A stretch of 64,000 bases of DNA, from positions 186,001-250,000 of the forward strand of contig BCIK01000006.1 of the NCBI GenBank assembly GCA_039545295.1, written 5' to 3'. The position numbers and the translations under genes were made by a program. Source of the stretch: Udeniomyces pyricola. Taxonomy: Eukaryota; Basidiomycota; Tremellomycetes; Cystofilobasidiales; Mrakiaceae. The notes beneath the pieces are model-generated. The model saw nothing but the letters and a program-made list of their open reading frames with translations, made no database searches and was not told where the DNA came from. Shown here in pieces: positions 48,985 to 64,000 of this stretch (its first letter is position 1; the number at the start of each line of letters is the position of its first letter).

Positions 48985-51375
48985 ATGTTTACCACCCTCT
49001 CCTTGTTCAATACAAGTCGATGCCCAGACCGTGATTGCATACGCTCGCCCTGCCCTCTCTCCCACGAGCCCAATCTCCCACCCCCAGACTGCTTTGCCCT
49101 TCTTGGACTTCCGGCTCCGACCAGATCCAGCGTTACAGGTCGGCCTGGTTCCGTCGTACCGGCCAACAACAACGCTACCCCGCACAAAAGCCCACCCTCC
49201 AGCCGCTCCTTACTTGGTCCGCAGCCGACGGTCCCATTACGAGCGTCCAACACTGCTAGCTCGTCCAGTACCCCTAACATCACCACTTCCATACTCAAGA
49301 AGCGACCAGCTCTCGGCTCAGCAGTCTCGGATAATCCTACTAAAATCGCCCGTACGATTTCACCGGCCTCAACCTCGGCCGTACCTTCTTCCTCTTCCTT
49401 CTCTTCTTCGCATGCTGCATCGTCCCGTGGGACGTCCGGCCAACCCCTCGTGCCTCCTCCCTCACATCTCCTATCCAAAGCTCAAACGGCCAAGCTACCT
49501 CCATCCAAATCGGCACCACCTACCATCAACTCTGCTCCAACGCCAGCTGCTCTCGCGCGCGTTAACAAGCCGCCACCCCCACTTGCTCGACTCGGCTCGA
49601 CCCCCGTCTCCCCGTCGACCGCAGGGTCTTCTTCGCGATCTACGTCGACCCTTTCTAAATCCTCAAAGGCCAAACCCACAGCTATCCCATCGTCCTCTTC
49701 CTCATCGAATTCCGCTCCTCAGACATGTCCGATCCTTAAGATGCTGCCATCCCAAACCTCGGTTCCAGTGAGGGACCGACAGGCGGTCCTCAAGCTGGTG
49801 TTTGATGTCTTTGTCAAGCTCTACTCTGCTGTTCCTCATCTCGAAGGCGGTCGACTTGCGGCGATTCATGCGTTGGAGCAGGAGGAAGAAGGCTACAAGA
49901 AGGCGGGTGGTAAATCTGGATATAAGAACGTAAGTTTGACGTTTCGCTTCGAGACCACTCGCCATCGGTTTGGCATGTATGCAATACTAATCCACAGAGA
50001 ATGACCCCCTTATCGATCTGTGTCCCCCCTCTCAACCAGGTCATGTCCAACATTCTCGTCTCTCTTAAAAAGCGGCCCCCACCCCCCTCTACAGTGACGT
50101 CGAGCTCGCATCCCTCTCTCGGTATTCAATCCAAGTATCTCGCCGCCCAAGCCGTCCTTCTCGCCGAGCAATCGTCCCCTTTCAAACCCGAGATCGTGGC
50201 GCAATTCGTCCTGTCTCCGGAGGACCTCGTCAAATGGACGTATCTTGTTGAAATCCCTGCCGGTCAAGGTGGAGATCGACCGACGGAGGAAGGAAAGGAG
50301 AGGCAATGCAATCGATGCGACAAGGCATTCATCGTTCCCATCGGTGGTATCTCCGGTACGAGCGAGAGCGAGGGTGAAACCTGCTGGCATCACCACGGTC
50401 GGAAGAGATGGGGTAAGGATGATGGTGTTCGAGCTCAGATCGCGACGTGCTGTGGAGGTCTCTGGACGAGTCAAGGGTGCACCACGTCGAGGAGTCATGT
50501 GTTTAAAGAGGAGGAGCCAGATGAGTTGCATGCTAGAGTCGCGTACCTACGAACGGAGGATCTCGCAGCGAATCGTAAGGGCAAAGGAAGACGTCGGCTC
50601 AATCTGGTAGGGTGCGATTGCGAGATGATCTATACGACAGCTGGAATGTCGCTGGCACGCGTCACGCTGGTCGATGAGCGTTGTGAGGTTGTCTTTGACG
50701 AGCACGTCCGAGTTGAACCAGCCTCGATTCTGTACGTCGCTCGACTTCCTTTCCCGTTTTACTTTATTTTATTATTTTTAAAAAGACGTCGACTAAATCA
50801 TGATTACTTCGTCTCTGCAGTGATACCAACACGCGATTCTCTGGTATCCAACCCGGCCAGGTCGAGCGTTCCTCTCTTACCCTGGCTGCTGCCAGAGAAT
50901 CAATCGGCCAGTTTGTAGGCCCTGACACGATTCTTGTCGGGCATGGGTAAGCACGACTAATTTTCGCCGCCGATGTAGCTGATGGACCGAGGGAGTCACA
51001 ACTAATCTCATACAACATCGTCTTTCTGTCTTTGATCAATCAGGTTAGAAAATGATCTGAACGCTCTGCGCCTAGTACACCTTAAGATTATCGACACTGC
51101 CATTGTATGTCTGCCTATGATCAAATCCCCGATCTTAATCAAGCTTTTCTCGCTCAACTTGTTGAAACTGTCTCCTTGCGTCGCTTGCTCCATCCAAGCT
51201 TTTCCCGCATTCTCTCGGTCCCCCTTACCGCCCCGCGCTCCGCGATCTGGCGTCAAAACACCTTTCCAAGATCATCCAAAACGCGGGCGATAACGGACAT
51301 TCGTCCGCAGAAGACGCCCAAGCGTGTATCGAGTTGCTGCGGTATAGGATCGAGAACCTTGGGATGCGACTATGA
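48985..51375 (+). CDS. REX3: RNA exonuclease 3 (Rex3), DEDDh 3'-5' exonuclease with CCCH finger
   Basis: Rex3-type enzymes trim RNase MRP RNA, U5 snRNA and other small RNAs. The start at 48985 gives MFTTLSLFNTSRCPDRDCIR, with a compact zinc finger spaced C-x4-C-x4-C-x3-H in CPDRDCIRSPCPLSH. About 200 disordered Ser/Pro residues follow. The conserved middle has AVLKLVFDVFVKLYSAVPHL, CNRCDKAF and CCGGLWTSQGCTTSRSHVF (Cys/His-rich, near 50440-50510). The exonuclease core has Exo I VGCDCEMIYT near 50610, Exo II TILVGHGLENDLNALR (spliced near 50940/51045), IIDTA, and Exo III GHSSAEDAQACIELLRYRIE, supplying the catalytic His and last Asp. All four acidic residues and the His are visible, so it looks active. 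It ends NLGMRL. About 660 residues, longer than yeast Rex3 (404) because of the linker. Confidence 0.9.
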
Positions 51376-51882
51376 GGATGGACTTTTATCAAGTGTGGGC
51401 TGGGCTGGCGGTGGTTCGCCGTGAGGATTGACTGACTGGCTGTGGGAGAATGATGATGAATGCATCGTATCTAAAGTCATGCTTCGAGATCTTTTGCACG
51501 TCCTGAGCAGGTTTGACCCAAGCTATTTGAGAACCTGACCCGAGAGCTGGAATGGAGACCAAGAGTACCAAAACAATGTGTTGAAGATCGACGCTGACGC
51601 GGTGCGAGCGCGCAATGGTTCAAGCCGAACAAGGCGCGTCCAACGTTGAACGGTCCAGCTGGGCCAGGCGCCAGTTGCTGTTTTGCCTGCAGGCCGCCGC
51701 GCTGGCCCTTGGATTTGTTTGCATCTGATCGAGTGCTGATCTACTGCAGCATCGACCCACTTTCCACCGTTCCCGCCGTCACCTTCGTACCCGTACACCG
51801 AGGGCATCTCCCTCCCCTTTCGACACCCCCACTTCCTCTATCTCCCAATCCCTTCCTCTCTTATCCGTCATCTTCCCTAGCC
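51376..51882. other. Intergenic region: REX3 3' UTR and ERG11 promoter
   Basis: About 510 bp between tandem genes. Pyrimidine-rich at 51800-51880 just before the ERG11 start, as in many fungal leaders. No sterol-regulatory element could be assigned with confidence. Confidence 0.5.
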
Positions 51883-55115
<3,233 letters not shown>

Positions 55116-56248
55116 GCGGTTATTGTAGAGGTGCTTTCCCAATTTGTTTTTGGTTTGTTCTTATTTGCGACTGTCATGAGAGACGATGCTGTCGATGGTT
55201 TCGAAAGGTGATGGGCGGTAGAAGAAGCGGGGAAAGGCGTTCGGATGGAAGGTCGAAAAGAACGAAGCCAAAGGTCTCGCTCGCCCTTTGATCTATCTAC
55301 CCGCTTTCTGAAGCACGTTTTGGTCTTTTTGACGATCGAAGGCTTGCCCTTGGCCTCGAGGCGTTTTCTTTCTTTTTCTCTTCTTTTTTTTTTCTTTCCC
55401 TTTGGTTCTCTTGAACTCCTTGCTCTTATATACACATGTTTCGTTCGTCTGGTTAGTCATGTCCAGTTGATGATTGCTTTGTATTCACGAGGGGTACGAC
55501 GAGCGGGTAGATTGCATGCAAGTCAAAGGCGAGTGCAGAAGCAAATATATAGACGAGGGGAATACGCTTACATGCAAACATGATTATAACAGTAGATTAT
55601 GATGTCGAAGAAAACATTGATTTCTTTTCACCGATTCATAAGGACGCGCGCGCGCGCGAGCGACTGGGGTGATCGAGAGATGAGACATCTGGCAGAAAAG
55701 ATCCGAGGCTCTGTTCCAAAAGCATGGTCCTTCTTCTTGGCCGTGCCATGTTTCCCGTCTTCCCTTCGCTGACCTTTATTGAGATCTTCTCTCTCGCAGT
55801 GGATCAGGTAATCAGCGTCCTCCTCGTCATCAACCACTCTCACACTCACTCCGACATATATTCCGACGTCGTCCCTCCCACCATCATCCATCTCTTCTCT
55901 TGTAGACACTCGCCTTTGGACGACTTTGATCCATCCAGCGAATCTCGCGTTGATCGCAAGCCACCTCAGATTTCCCGACCTCGACCTCCACGCGAATCGG
56001 CTCTTGTTCTCGCCCACAACCAATCGGCTTGGCTGGCTTTAGAATTCCGCCCCCTTCTTCGCTTCTTTTCTCCTTGAACCTCCGAGGCCATTAACCGTCG
56101 TCGGCGATCCCTTCTTCTAGCTTGCCCCTCTCTCTCTCTATCTCTCTCATAACCAGAGCTCACATCCGAACCCCTCTTCTCCCCCAATCTTCCTCGTGCC
56201 CGGCGATCGATTGATCGATCGCGCGCTACTTGCAACCAGCCCCCTCGA
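55116..56248. other. Intergenic region: ERG11 3' UTR and upstream region of the Ser-rich gene
   Basis: About 1.13 kb. T-rich 55360-55400, alternating (CG)n at 55645-55657, (CT)n near 56128-56148 and GATCGATTGATCGATCGCGC at 56205-56224. No gene recognised. Confidence 0.5.
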
Positions 56249-59200
56249 ATGTCGTGTCCTCCTCCTCCTCCACCTTCTCTGCCGGTTCTTCTTTCTCCGA
56301 CAGCGCCTTCGACAGCTTCCTCCTCTCCCTTCTCCATCCCCGCCTCTACCACCCCTTCCAATCCCATTCGAACGTCATCTCTCCAATCTTCTTCAACCCG
56401 ACCTACGCCATCAAAGGGCAAGACCGACAACCTGCGACGCAAGCCGGTTTCGTTTGTCTTTCCGTCCTCTGAAGAAGACGCAGACTTTTCTCCGTCGGAC
56501 CAAACCTCGGACTCGATTGAACACTCTGTGACTCCTTCTTACGCTACACTTCCACGCAAGGGTGGCCACTATCCAGCTCAGCTCCCATCGAGCTCTACGA
56601 CGACGACGATTTTACCACGCCATCTAGCCTCGCTCGTCAAGCACCACGACCACAACGGACCATCCTCCTCCGAACACCTCTCCTCCGCATCGGACGATTC
56701 TCTCGATTCTTTGTTCACGCCCCCTTCCACCTCCTCCTCTGGCGCTTCCTCGTTTGACTACGATATCTACTTCAAGCCTGGTTTCCATCCCAACACGTCT
56801 TACGCCGACCTTGCTGAAATTTCTGAAGCAACCAAGAAGCACACCTCATTCGACCAGCAACCGCGCGCCGCCAACGTTGCCGCAGCAGCAGTTGCCGCCG
56901 CTTCTCCGACCGCCATTTCTCTCGACGCCTTTTCCTCCCCGACCGGCCCGACGATTATCCCGTCCACTACTTTCTCTGCTCGCGACCCCGCTCTCAGCTC
57001 CAGCTCGACCTCTATGGCTGCTCGCCTCCCCTCTCGAGTCTCGGCTTCCAAACTCGACCTTACCGGATTGACCCATGGTGCCGGTGTCGTCAATTTCGCG
57101 AGGCCCCTTCGGTCGACGGGTAGCACGAGCGGGAGCCTGGCAAACATGATCGCCTGCTTGGACTCGTCGGACGATGATGGCGATTTGGATGAACCTCGTC
57201 CCACCAAGGGAGGGGATGCAAAGCCTAAGCCGAGGACTCTCAAAGGTGGACAGGATGGTGATAGCTCGTTCGAGGACCCAGCCATGGCTCGTAAGTGTTT
57301 CCACCTCTCGTCTCTCGGATAGAATCGATCGTACATTGGTAACGATGCTTAGTACAGATGAAAACATTTGAAAGCTGATCCTCTTGGACACCCGATTGTC
57401 TGATGTCGTTCTCTCTTGCTCTTGATTCGTCTTGTAGAGCACATCTTTGGCATCTCGCGTCAGCGGACTCGACGACTCAACGAATCCCGCGACTTCTCGT
57501 CATCTCATGCGTCTCAGCCTCCTGAATTGACTCCCTTCCAGCACCCTATCATGCCCAATACCGCTGATCAGACTCCTGCTCCTTCGGTGGTCTCCTCCAA
57601 ACCTAAATCAATCGGGTCGACAACGTCCCCCGTCATTCCGTCCCGCTCAAAATCACTCCGTCGATCATCTCCTGCCACCTCGACTCGCACTCGGACCTCG
57701 CCAACTTCCTCTCCCTCTCGACCCAGACCCCAATCGACCCTCTCTCTCTCCGCTTCGAGGAGCCGAGAACTTGCCAAGTCAACCTTCCGAGATGAGCTCG
57801 CAGAGATGGCGGCTGCCGAGGAGGAAGCGGACATCACCAACACCTCGCTCGATTGCGACCTGTCAGCTGATAGCTTCTTCGCCGAGGGGCGGTACATCGA
57901 CCCTGAGGAGCTCGAATTTAACCGACGCCGAGGCATCGATTACGGAGATAGTGGGGACGATGGAAGGCCGACGGCGTTGGCGATGGCGACTGCCGCGACG
58001 GTCAGGCCGAACCGGTGGTCGACGGGCAAGAAGCGTGACTCTCTCCCTCCCGCTCTGGTGTTTGAGAATGCCGATTCGGATTCGGACGTCGATGGTCAGT
58101 CGATCAGCAGTAGCCGAAGTGCTAACACACCAGCGACCTCAGGTTCCAGCAGCAGTAACAGCGGCACCAACCCGACCAAAGGTCCACTCCTCGGCCGATT
58201 TATGAAGATCAAAAGGATCTCGCCGAACCCTCTCATCATATCCCAACCTTCTACACCGACGTCTCCGCTCGAATTCGCTACGCTCTTCCCAGGATCGCCT
58301 TCTCCCACCTCGCCGGCGTTTCCGTTTCCCAGCCCATCTACCAATCCCCATGCCCCTCATTCCTCAGCATCGTCGTCATCCATCACGGGTGGTTACCAAA
58401 ACAATCACACTCTCGAGTCTGCTCACGCCCTCTTTGCCGCCTCGGTCCCCCTCATCTCCCGTCATTCGACCGAGTCTAGCTCAGCTCCACGCATCTCTTC
58501 TTCCTCTTCCACTCGTTGCTCCTCGGAACTTGATCTTCCTGCGCCGTCATCCGTCATCACGACCAGCATCCCAGCGGCTTCTACCAAGACACCGGCTTAC
58601 CAGTTACGCCATCGGCACACGCCGAGTTTCGGACTGCGGGAGCTGAGGGATCTCAAGGGAGCAGCAGCGGTGCTTGAGAGCGAGGCGAGAAAGACACCCA
58701 GGCTGACGACGACGCGGATGTTTGAGCAAGGTCAAAGGAAACTCAAGCGGAAACCTGTACCGGCCGTCGAACTGGAAGGTGAAGAGGAGGCATCAACAGA
58801 CAGGACTACCATGGCCCCAGCAGAGGCCGTTCAACCATCCATGGCGGCATTCTCGTTCCCTCTATCTTCGTTCCCTCTTAGTACTCCCTTGCACTCGACG
58901 ACCGGTGGAGAAGACGACGCTCAAAAGACCATCAAGGCACCGGCGACGATTCGGCCTCCGAGACGATCCATTTGCGCCGGTGGAGCGGACGATATCCTCG
59001 GCTCTGGCGCCTTTGAATCCTCGATCCTGACGATCTCTATCTCCCACGCTCGGTCGTTGTCGACTCACACCACGGATTCGGCATCGACCTCTTCGTCTGG
59101 CTCGACGACGCCTCCTTCACCTCTCACGCCTTTCATCTCGGACTTTGTCGACGCTTCCACTCCGAGTGCCGTCGTCCCATCGACCATCTCAACCGACGCT

Positions 59201-59581
59201 CAAATATCGTCGACTTTACCTCTTCATTTACCCCTCGAGACGACGTGCTCTAACCTCTCCTCATCGACATCGACGGTTTCATCCGGGACAACGACGACGA
59301 CGACGTCATCGACGTCCTTCTTTCCCGAGGCTTACAACGCCGAGATCCAGAGCTTCTGGAACGCCTCACCCGATCCCAACGATGGTGCCGAGGGGTTTGA
59401 GGATTACTCTCGGGTGAACAGTGGGATGTTGTCGGGTGAGCGAGGGGCGGGAGGAGGAGGAGGAGGAGAGAGTAGATCGAGCGAGGGAGGGGNGGGAAGT
59501 GGGGTGTACAAGGGCAAGTTGGGTGGGAAACTGGCGAGAAAGTGGGGACAAGGTCGATTAGGTGGCTTTGGCAGGGTTTGA
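56249..59581 (+). CDS. Unknown 1061-residue Ser/Thr/Pro-rich protein
   Basis: I do not recognise this gene. Two exons, 56249-57290 and 57438-59581, total 3186 nt and join in frame (GCT C/AG CAC), giving 1061 residues. It is dominated by Ser, Thr and Pro and probably disordered, with no membrane segment or signal peptide. Segments that look less random: RRKPVSFVFPSSEEDADFSP (includes KPVSF, which fits the PP1-docking RVxF pattern), SFDYDIYFKPGFHPNTSYAD, MIACLDSSDDDGDLDEPRP, AQHIFGISRQRTRRLNESRD (spanning the splice), DCDLSADSFFAEGRYIDPEE, LEFNRRRGIDYGDSGDD, PLLGRFMKIKRISPNPLIIS, AYQLRHRHTPSFGLRELRDL, PRRSICAGGADDILGS and FFPEAYNAEIQSFWNASPDP. It ends with a Gly/Lys-rich tail (KLARKWGQGRLGGFGRV). 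One N at 59493 falls in a Gly codon run. A signalling or scaffold role is conceivable but unsupported. Confidence 0.7.
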
Positions 59582-60664
59582 AGGGAAGGGAACTAACCGG
59601 GTCAGAAAAGCGGGGATTACGAAATCGAGACTGGTTTTTATTTCTTCTCTTTGCCCTTTTTTTCTTTTTCTTTTTCTTTCTATATTCTCTTCTTCTCTTT
59701 GCTTTGTTGTCTTCTTGTTTCTCTGCTTCTACTCATCTTCCTCCCAAGTCCCTTCCTTCCCGATCGCTCGCTCCTTATGTTTTTCTTCTTTGTCTTTTTC
59801 TCATTCCCCTCTGTCCTTTTGGATGTATTCCTTGAATCACGCATGTCAACCCTTCCCCTCCCCCCTTGACCTCTTTTTTTTTTTTTACGACAACACGTCT
59901 AACGTATCCATCTCCACACTCCAACTATATCTCTACTCCACTATGTTATTTATGTTTTGTCTGCTTTCTCGATTCTCTCATGTCCTCCTTCCCAAACCCC
60001 CCCCCCCCTCCCCCTTTTTTTTTTCCCCTCTTCCATCAGCTTTTGACGCACGTTTTCTTGCCATCCAGTTCAGTTCCTCATCTGTTTATTTATGTTTGAA
60101 AGAAACCGACCCTCTTCAAGTCTAAGGAAGCATGCATGATAAATATCGATTATAAACAATTCGACGCGAATCGCGCATTATATATATATGCACATAGCGG
60201 GGGGGGGGGGGGAGCACAGTTGACGNCGCCGACCGANGCCAACGTCGGATGAAAGGGGGAAAGATCGAAAAGAAGGAATGGAGAAGTTGATGGAGAAGCA
60301 TGATGGGACATCAAAATTGAAGAAATGATGGAGAAAAAAAAAAGAAGAAAAAATCAGAGAAAGATTGATCTTGTTGATGCGCGCACTGCAATTATATACA
60401 TATCGGAATCGAGAGTGGAGTGAGATAGGCCAGGAGATGAGAAACCGAGGAAATTGAAGCATGAAGAGTGTGTGAACTCGTCAAAGTACTGAGAACAAGC
60501 TCTCCCCCTCCCCCCTCCTTTCCATTGGTTGTCATTGCTTTTTACAAGGTGTACTCGACCCGACTCAGTTCTGAAACAAGTCGTCCGACAGCTGATGATG
60601 GGCACCATCCGGCGTGCTAGCATCATGCGGGACGATTCCACCTGCCAAGGTCGGCAGGGGATTG
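59582..60664. other. Convergent intergenic region (Ser-rich gene and transcription factor 3' ends)
   Basis: About 1.08 kb between stop codons. Strong plus-strand pyrimidine bias at 59630-60060, (TA)n at 60178-60189, G14 at 60199-60212 and single Ns at 60226 and 60237. No gene recognised; open frames here are hydrophobic skew artefacts. Confidence 0.5.
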
Positions 60665-63600
60665 TTAAGTTGGAGGATGACCGGTTCGAAGGACGTTGAG
60701 TCCCAAGGTCGGAAGGAGCGTATCCCAATCGACTTGGTTGTTGGCTTGGGACCAATCCCAAGTGATTTCTTCCGTCGGGTCGGCCCAGAGAGCACCCTAA
60801 AGATGAACAAACAAACAAACAAAAAAGTAAAACGAGATGAAAATGATGAATAGTGTCAGTTGGGCGCAGGTCTTCGGATCTGAGACCCAGTTTCCAGACA
60901 AGATCCCAGCAAAAAAGCGCCGAAGAGGAGGAAAGGGAGAAGAGAATTGAGCTTACGACAAAACCAGCGTCATTGAGGATTTGCAGATCGACATCCATAC
61001 TCTGCTGAGGTTGAACCACATTTCCCGTCGATCCATCAAAGTTGAACGGCTGTGTTTCCTACCAAAAAGAAAAGAGAATGAGCATCTTGATTGGCAGATG
61101 GACATTTTTTTTCTGAAAAGAAAGGCACGCATGTGACGACGATGCTGGTCGTGATCATCCGAGAAGTGTATAGATCGAAACGTACTTGGGAGGTGATTGC
61201 CGTGCTCAGTTCTTGCGGGTTGGAAGGCTGACCAGACGGGAAGGAGGTCACGATCGGAGGTTGGACGTTGGCATGCTTGTTTGAGAAGGAAGGGAGCAAG
61301 GTATGATGTATTGGCTGATGAACCGTCGCTTCAGGAGGGTGCAAGAAGGTACAAAGACAGGGCTGACTCACCTCTACAGGTGAATTGGTCGAGCTTCCTA
61401 TGCGGCTGTGAGATGATAGGGCGGGTTGAGAGCTATCCAGGACAGATTGGCTGGCAAAGTTGGACTGATGACGAGTCCAACTTGGTCGGGTGACAGCGCC
61501 GATTTGAGAATCACCATTACCCACTCGCTCGATGAGCCGAGTATGAAGACCGAGAAGATTGTTCGCTTCTTCCTCGTCGTTATCGTGAGAACCGAGTTTG
61601 ACAAAGGAGACCGCGAGGGGTAGGATGACACGCTTCGGGTTGTTCTGGGCCTGGAGGGCGTCCCATGCTTTCGAGCGGAGTCGAAGAAGAAGCGAGAGCG
61701 AGGTTTTGTTGGATTTGGAAGGGCTCGGAAGGGAAGAAAGGAGGTCGCAAAAGGATTGAAGATTGGTCCAGCCGAACAGGGCCAGGGGCGATTTCTAGGT
61801 AAAACGCAGAACACACAGCGTATGATCAGCTATTGCCAGGAATAATGTCAACCTCATCGAGCTCACTACAAGGTTACATACAGGGGCAGATATCACGAGA
61901 GAAGCCATGCAGACGGCGGCACTCGAAGCGTGATACCAGAAAAACCACTGGCGTGGGGCAAATGTGGGATAGATTTCCTGAAGACTGAGAACAAGGGCGA
62001 TGATAATTCCGCATCTTTCCACGACGGTCAGATACGATTCGCCGTATCGGCCCGTACTAGGATCAGTGGGGTTCTCGTGCAGAGCTCGAGCAAAGAACGG
62101 CCTTTGAAGGAAAAAGACGGCTTCGCAGCAGCTTAGTGCAAGCTGTTTGGAGTAGCACCGCAAGGTATTCCACATTTATCAGTTAAGTATCGGACGAGAT
62201 GAGATCGATCGAGGACGTCTTTCTTACCGCATGTTGCTGGAAAGTCAGCTTAATATCGCTGGGATCTGTCGGTGGGGTTTCCCGGGTAGCATCGGCAGGC
62301 GTGAGGTAAACAGAGGGAAAAACCAAGGCACTGGCTCGGCAACGCAAGTGAAATGGGATTCCCCTCTCGAACGTAACGCTGGATAGAACGACCGAACAGA
62401 TTACCTCGCTCAGCACCATCAAAGCGGTAAATTCCATTTGAATCCCAAGGAACTCACACAGAGAGCCATAGTTTCCGGACGCTGGCATACGACGGCGCTT
62501 GCACATTCATCACTTGCTTGAGCACCCTATCGCGCCAAACGTGGTCGTCAGTCATTGATCGTGCCACATCGAGTACCCAAGTAAGAAGTATCAACTCACT
62601 CGTTTGATATCATTGAAAGCTGGAACTTCATCGTGCCAAATCCAACTAGAGGCTCGGTGAGACTGGGCAGCTTCTCCTCCTCTGGAAAGCGGACGTCAAA
62701 ATGCTGGGGGGACATGCCGCCTGGCCGACCAAAGCAATTTGCCTGATACAGTATTGCTCAGTAAACACAGACGGGAAATGATCGGACAGTATATGGAGGG
62801 CCAGAAGAATTCCTTTGACTCACTTGAAATACTTCTTCGGAGTAAGTCTCCCAAAAGACCCTTCGTCTCTCATCCCGAGCGTTGTGAGGGAGGTTCCAAC
62901 ATGCGCCATCTCGATGAATCCCCATCTGTGACGCATCAAACCAAAGGCCCAGTTAATTACAAATTGGTCGCGGCCTACTGAGCATTCGTAGGTACTGACT
63001 GCTTGAATGAGCCTCATGATGAGCCCCCACAGAGGCCAGCAGTAATCAGCCCCTCGGATACGATCTATGTACAAGTGATAACTGGACATATCAAAATAGA
63101 TAAACTGATGTGAATAAACAGTCCGCTGACTCAAGGGTCTGTATGTGGTAGAAGTACTGACTTTGCCATGATGTGCTGTGTGATGAAACATGAACTTGGG
63201 TCAGTTGAGACACTACAGTCGAACGAAGCAGGAGCAGGAGATACAAAGGTAGAAAGAAGAAAGATATTGAGTCGACTTACTAAGCATTGCAGAGCAGGTA
63301 TGGTAGGGGCATCAAGAAAGTTGCAAATGGAGAGAGATTCCGTCGCGAGATGATAGAAATCTTTGGCTATCGAGAAGTCATTGGGGTCGGAAGATTGGTC
63401 GTACAGGGAACCGGTGGAAAGGATCATGTAGATTAGACTGAGTTTGTGAGGGTGTACGTCGGAAGTCCAGTCGTTCTCGTTGGCTGAATAGGGAGTGGAA
63501 TAGAAGGATGAAATGTAGCTCAAGACCGTCGATTCGAGGACGATATTGTAGCTGTGATGCAGTCGCGTGAGATAGGTCTGACGAGCCAAGGGAGGATAGT

Positions 63601-64000
63601 CACGTATCCACAACTGAGAACGTAGCACTCACTTCCAAGCATAGTGCAAGTAGTAGAGATTGACCAGTTTGGAAACCTCTGCTAATAATGGGAGTTGGCG
63701 TCGTAGGGCTTGATATGACTTGGCTGAGGTAGCATGGGTGGCTGGGAGAAAGACGGAGGTCATCGGACGGCGAGCATCCGAGGAAGATGTGACTTGAGTG
63801 GATCTGGACGCTTGCTCTCTCTCGTGGCTCTGATGATGTTCATGATGGAAAAGATTCGATGATGAGCCAAGTGGAACAAGGGAAAACAGGACAAGGCACG
63901 CGGCCGAATCCTCACCTCTGAGTTCAACCACTCCGAGCCAGCTGTGGCACCGCTGGTTGAGATAGAAAGACAGGAGGTCAGCTCGAAGTAAGTTCAGTCA
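60665..64000 (-). CDS. Fungal-specific transcription factor (fungal_trans domain), N-terminus beyond the window
   Basis: Nuclear regulator of the Zn2Cys6 group; the zinc cluster itself would lie past 64000 and is not visible. Spliced from the right: SGATAGSEWLNSE, PLLAEVSKLVNLYYLHYAW, YNIVLESTVLSYISSFYSTP, HPHKLSLIYMILSTGSLYD (fungal_trans core), AKDFYHLATESLSICNFLDA, ADYCWPLWGLIMRLIQAMGI, HRDGACWNLPHNARDERRRV, FWETYSEEVFQANCFGRPGG, LALSCCEAVFFLQRPFFARA and WFFWYHASSAAVCMASLVIS. IHRDG followed by DERRRVFWETY and FGRPG is the classic signature. The last exon reads GALWADPTEEITWDWSQANN and QVDWDTLLPTLGLNVLRTGH, ending PPT; this acidic, Trp-rich end could be an activation domain. Many short introns. 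Target genes cannot be inferred. Confidence 0.87.

Noticed and set aside
59542..60125. Long plus-strand hydrophobic frames after the Ser-rich gene
   Set aside because: Same pyrimidine-skew artefact in a 3' UTR; interrupted by T and C homopolymers.

Overview
This window is ordinary, gene-dense nuclear DNA from an intron-rich fungus, most likely a basidiomycete. The evidence is short GT-AG introns (often GTNNGT donors) in nearly every gene, very long poly-T tracts before 3' splice sites, closely spaced monocistronic genes on both strands, and fungus-only families (Kch1, Yor1-like ABCC transporter, ERG11, Rex3, fungal_trans regulator). Which basidiomycete group it belongs to cannot be settled from sequence reading alone. 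Bases are missing: a 50-N gap (23396-23445) and four single Ns, all close to G or C homopolymers.

Layout, left to right: a four-BRCT replication/checkpoint scaffold (Dpb11/Rad4/TopBP1 type, +, 5' end uncertain); PITH-domain protein (-); ENP1/bystin (-); DPM1 (+); Kch1 potassium channel (+); a large Yor1-like ABCC transporter (-); COX20 (-); SEM1/DSS1 (+); GLO3 ArfGAP (-); a Ysa1-like Nudix hydrolase (-); a DHH-family phosphoesterase (+); ACC deaminase (-); an unknown low-complexity protein (-); kinetochore DSN1/Mis13 (-); spliceosomal SmG (-); REX3 RNA exonuclease (+); ERG11/CYP51 (+); an unknown 1061-residue Ser-rich protein (+); and a fungal_trans regulator (-) that runs off the right edge.

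Most genes are housekeeping: DNA replication (DPB11, perhaps DHH), ribosome and RNA processing (ENP1, SmG, REX3), glycosylation (DPM1), mitochondria (COX20), proteasome (SEM1), vesicle traffic (GLO3), chromosome segregation (DSN1) and sterol synthesis (ERG11). I see no operon logic, biosynthetic cluster, transposon, CRISPR array, tRNA or rRNA. Four divergent pairs share short upstream regions: ENP1/DPM1, COX20/SEM1, Nudix/DHH and SmG/REX3.

I did not find a clearly new biological system. The observations most worth following are a DHH phosphoesterase with a PCNA-binding-like C-terminus, an ACC deaminase keeping the residues that separate it from D-cysteine desulfhydrases, a COX20 with a long uncharacterised C-terminal extension, KCH1 microexons of 15-28 nt, two adjacent perfect hairpins between SEM1 and GLO3, and two sizeable proteins of unknown function. 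Gene models were spliced by eye. Gene ends are usually firm, but some internal junctions and the first exons of the first gene and COX20 are uncertain.
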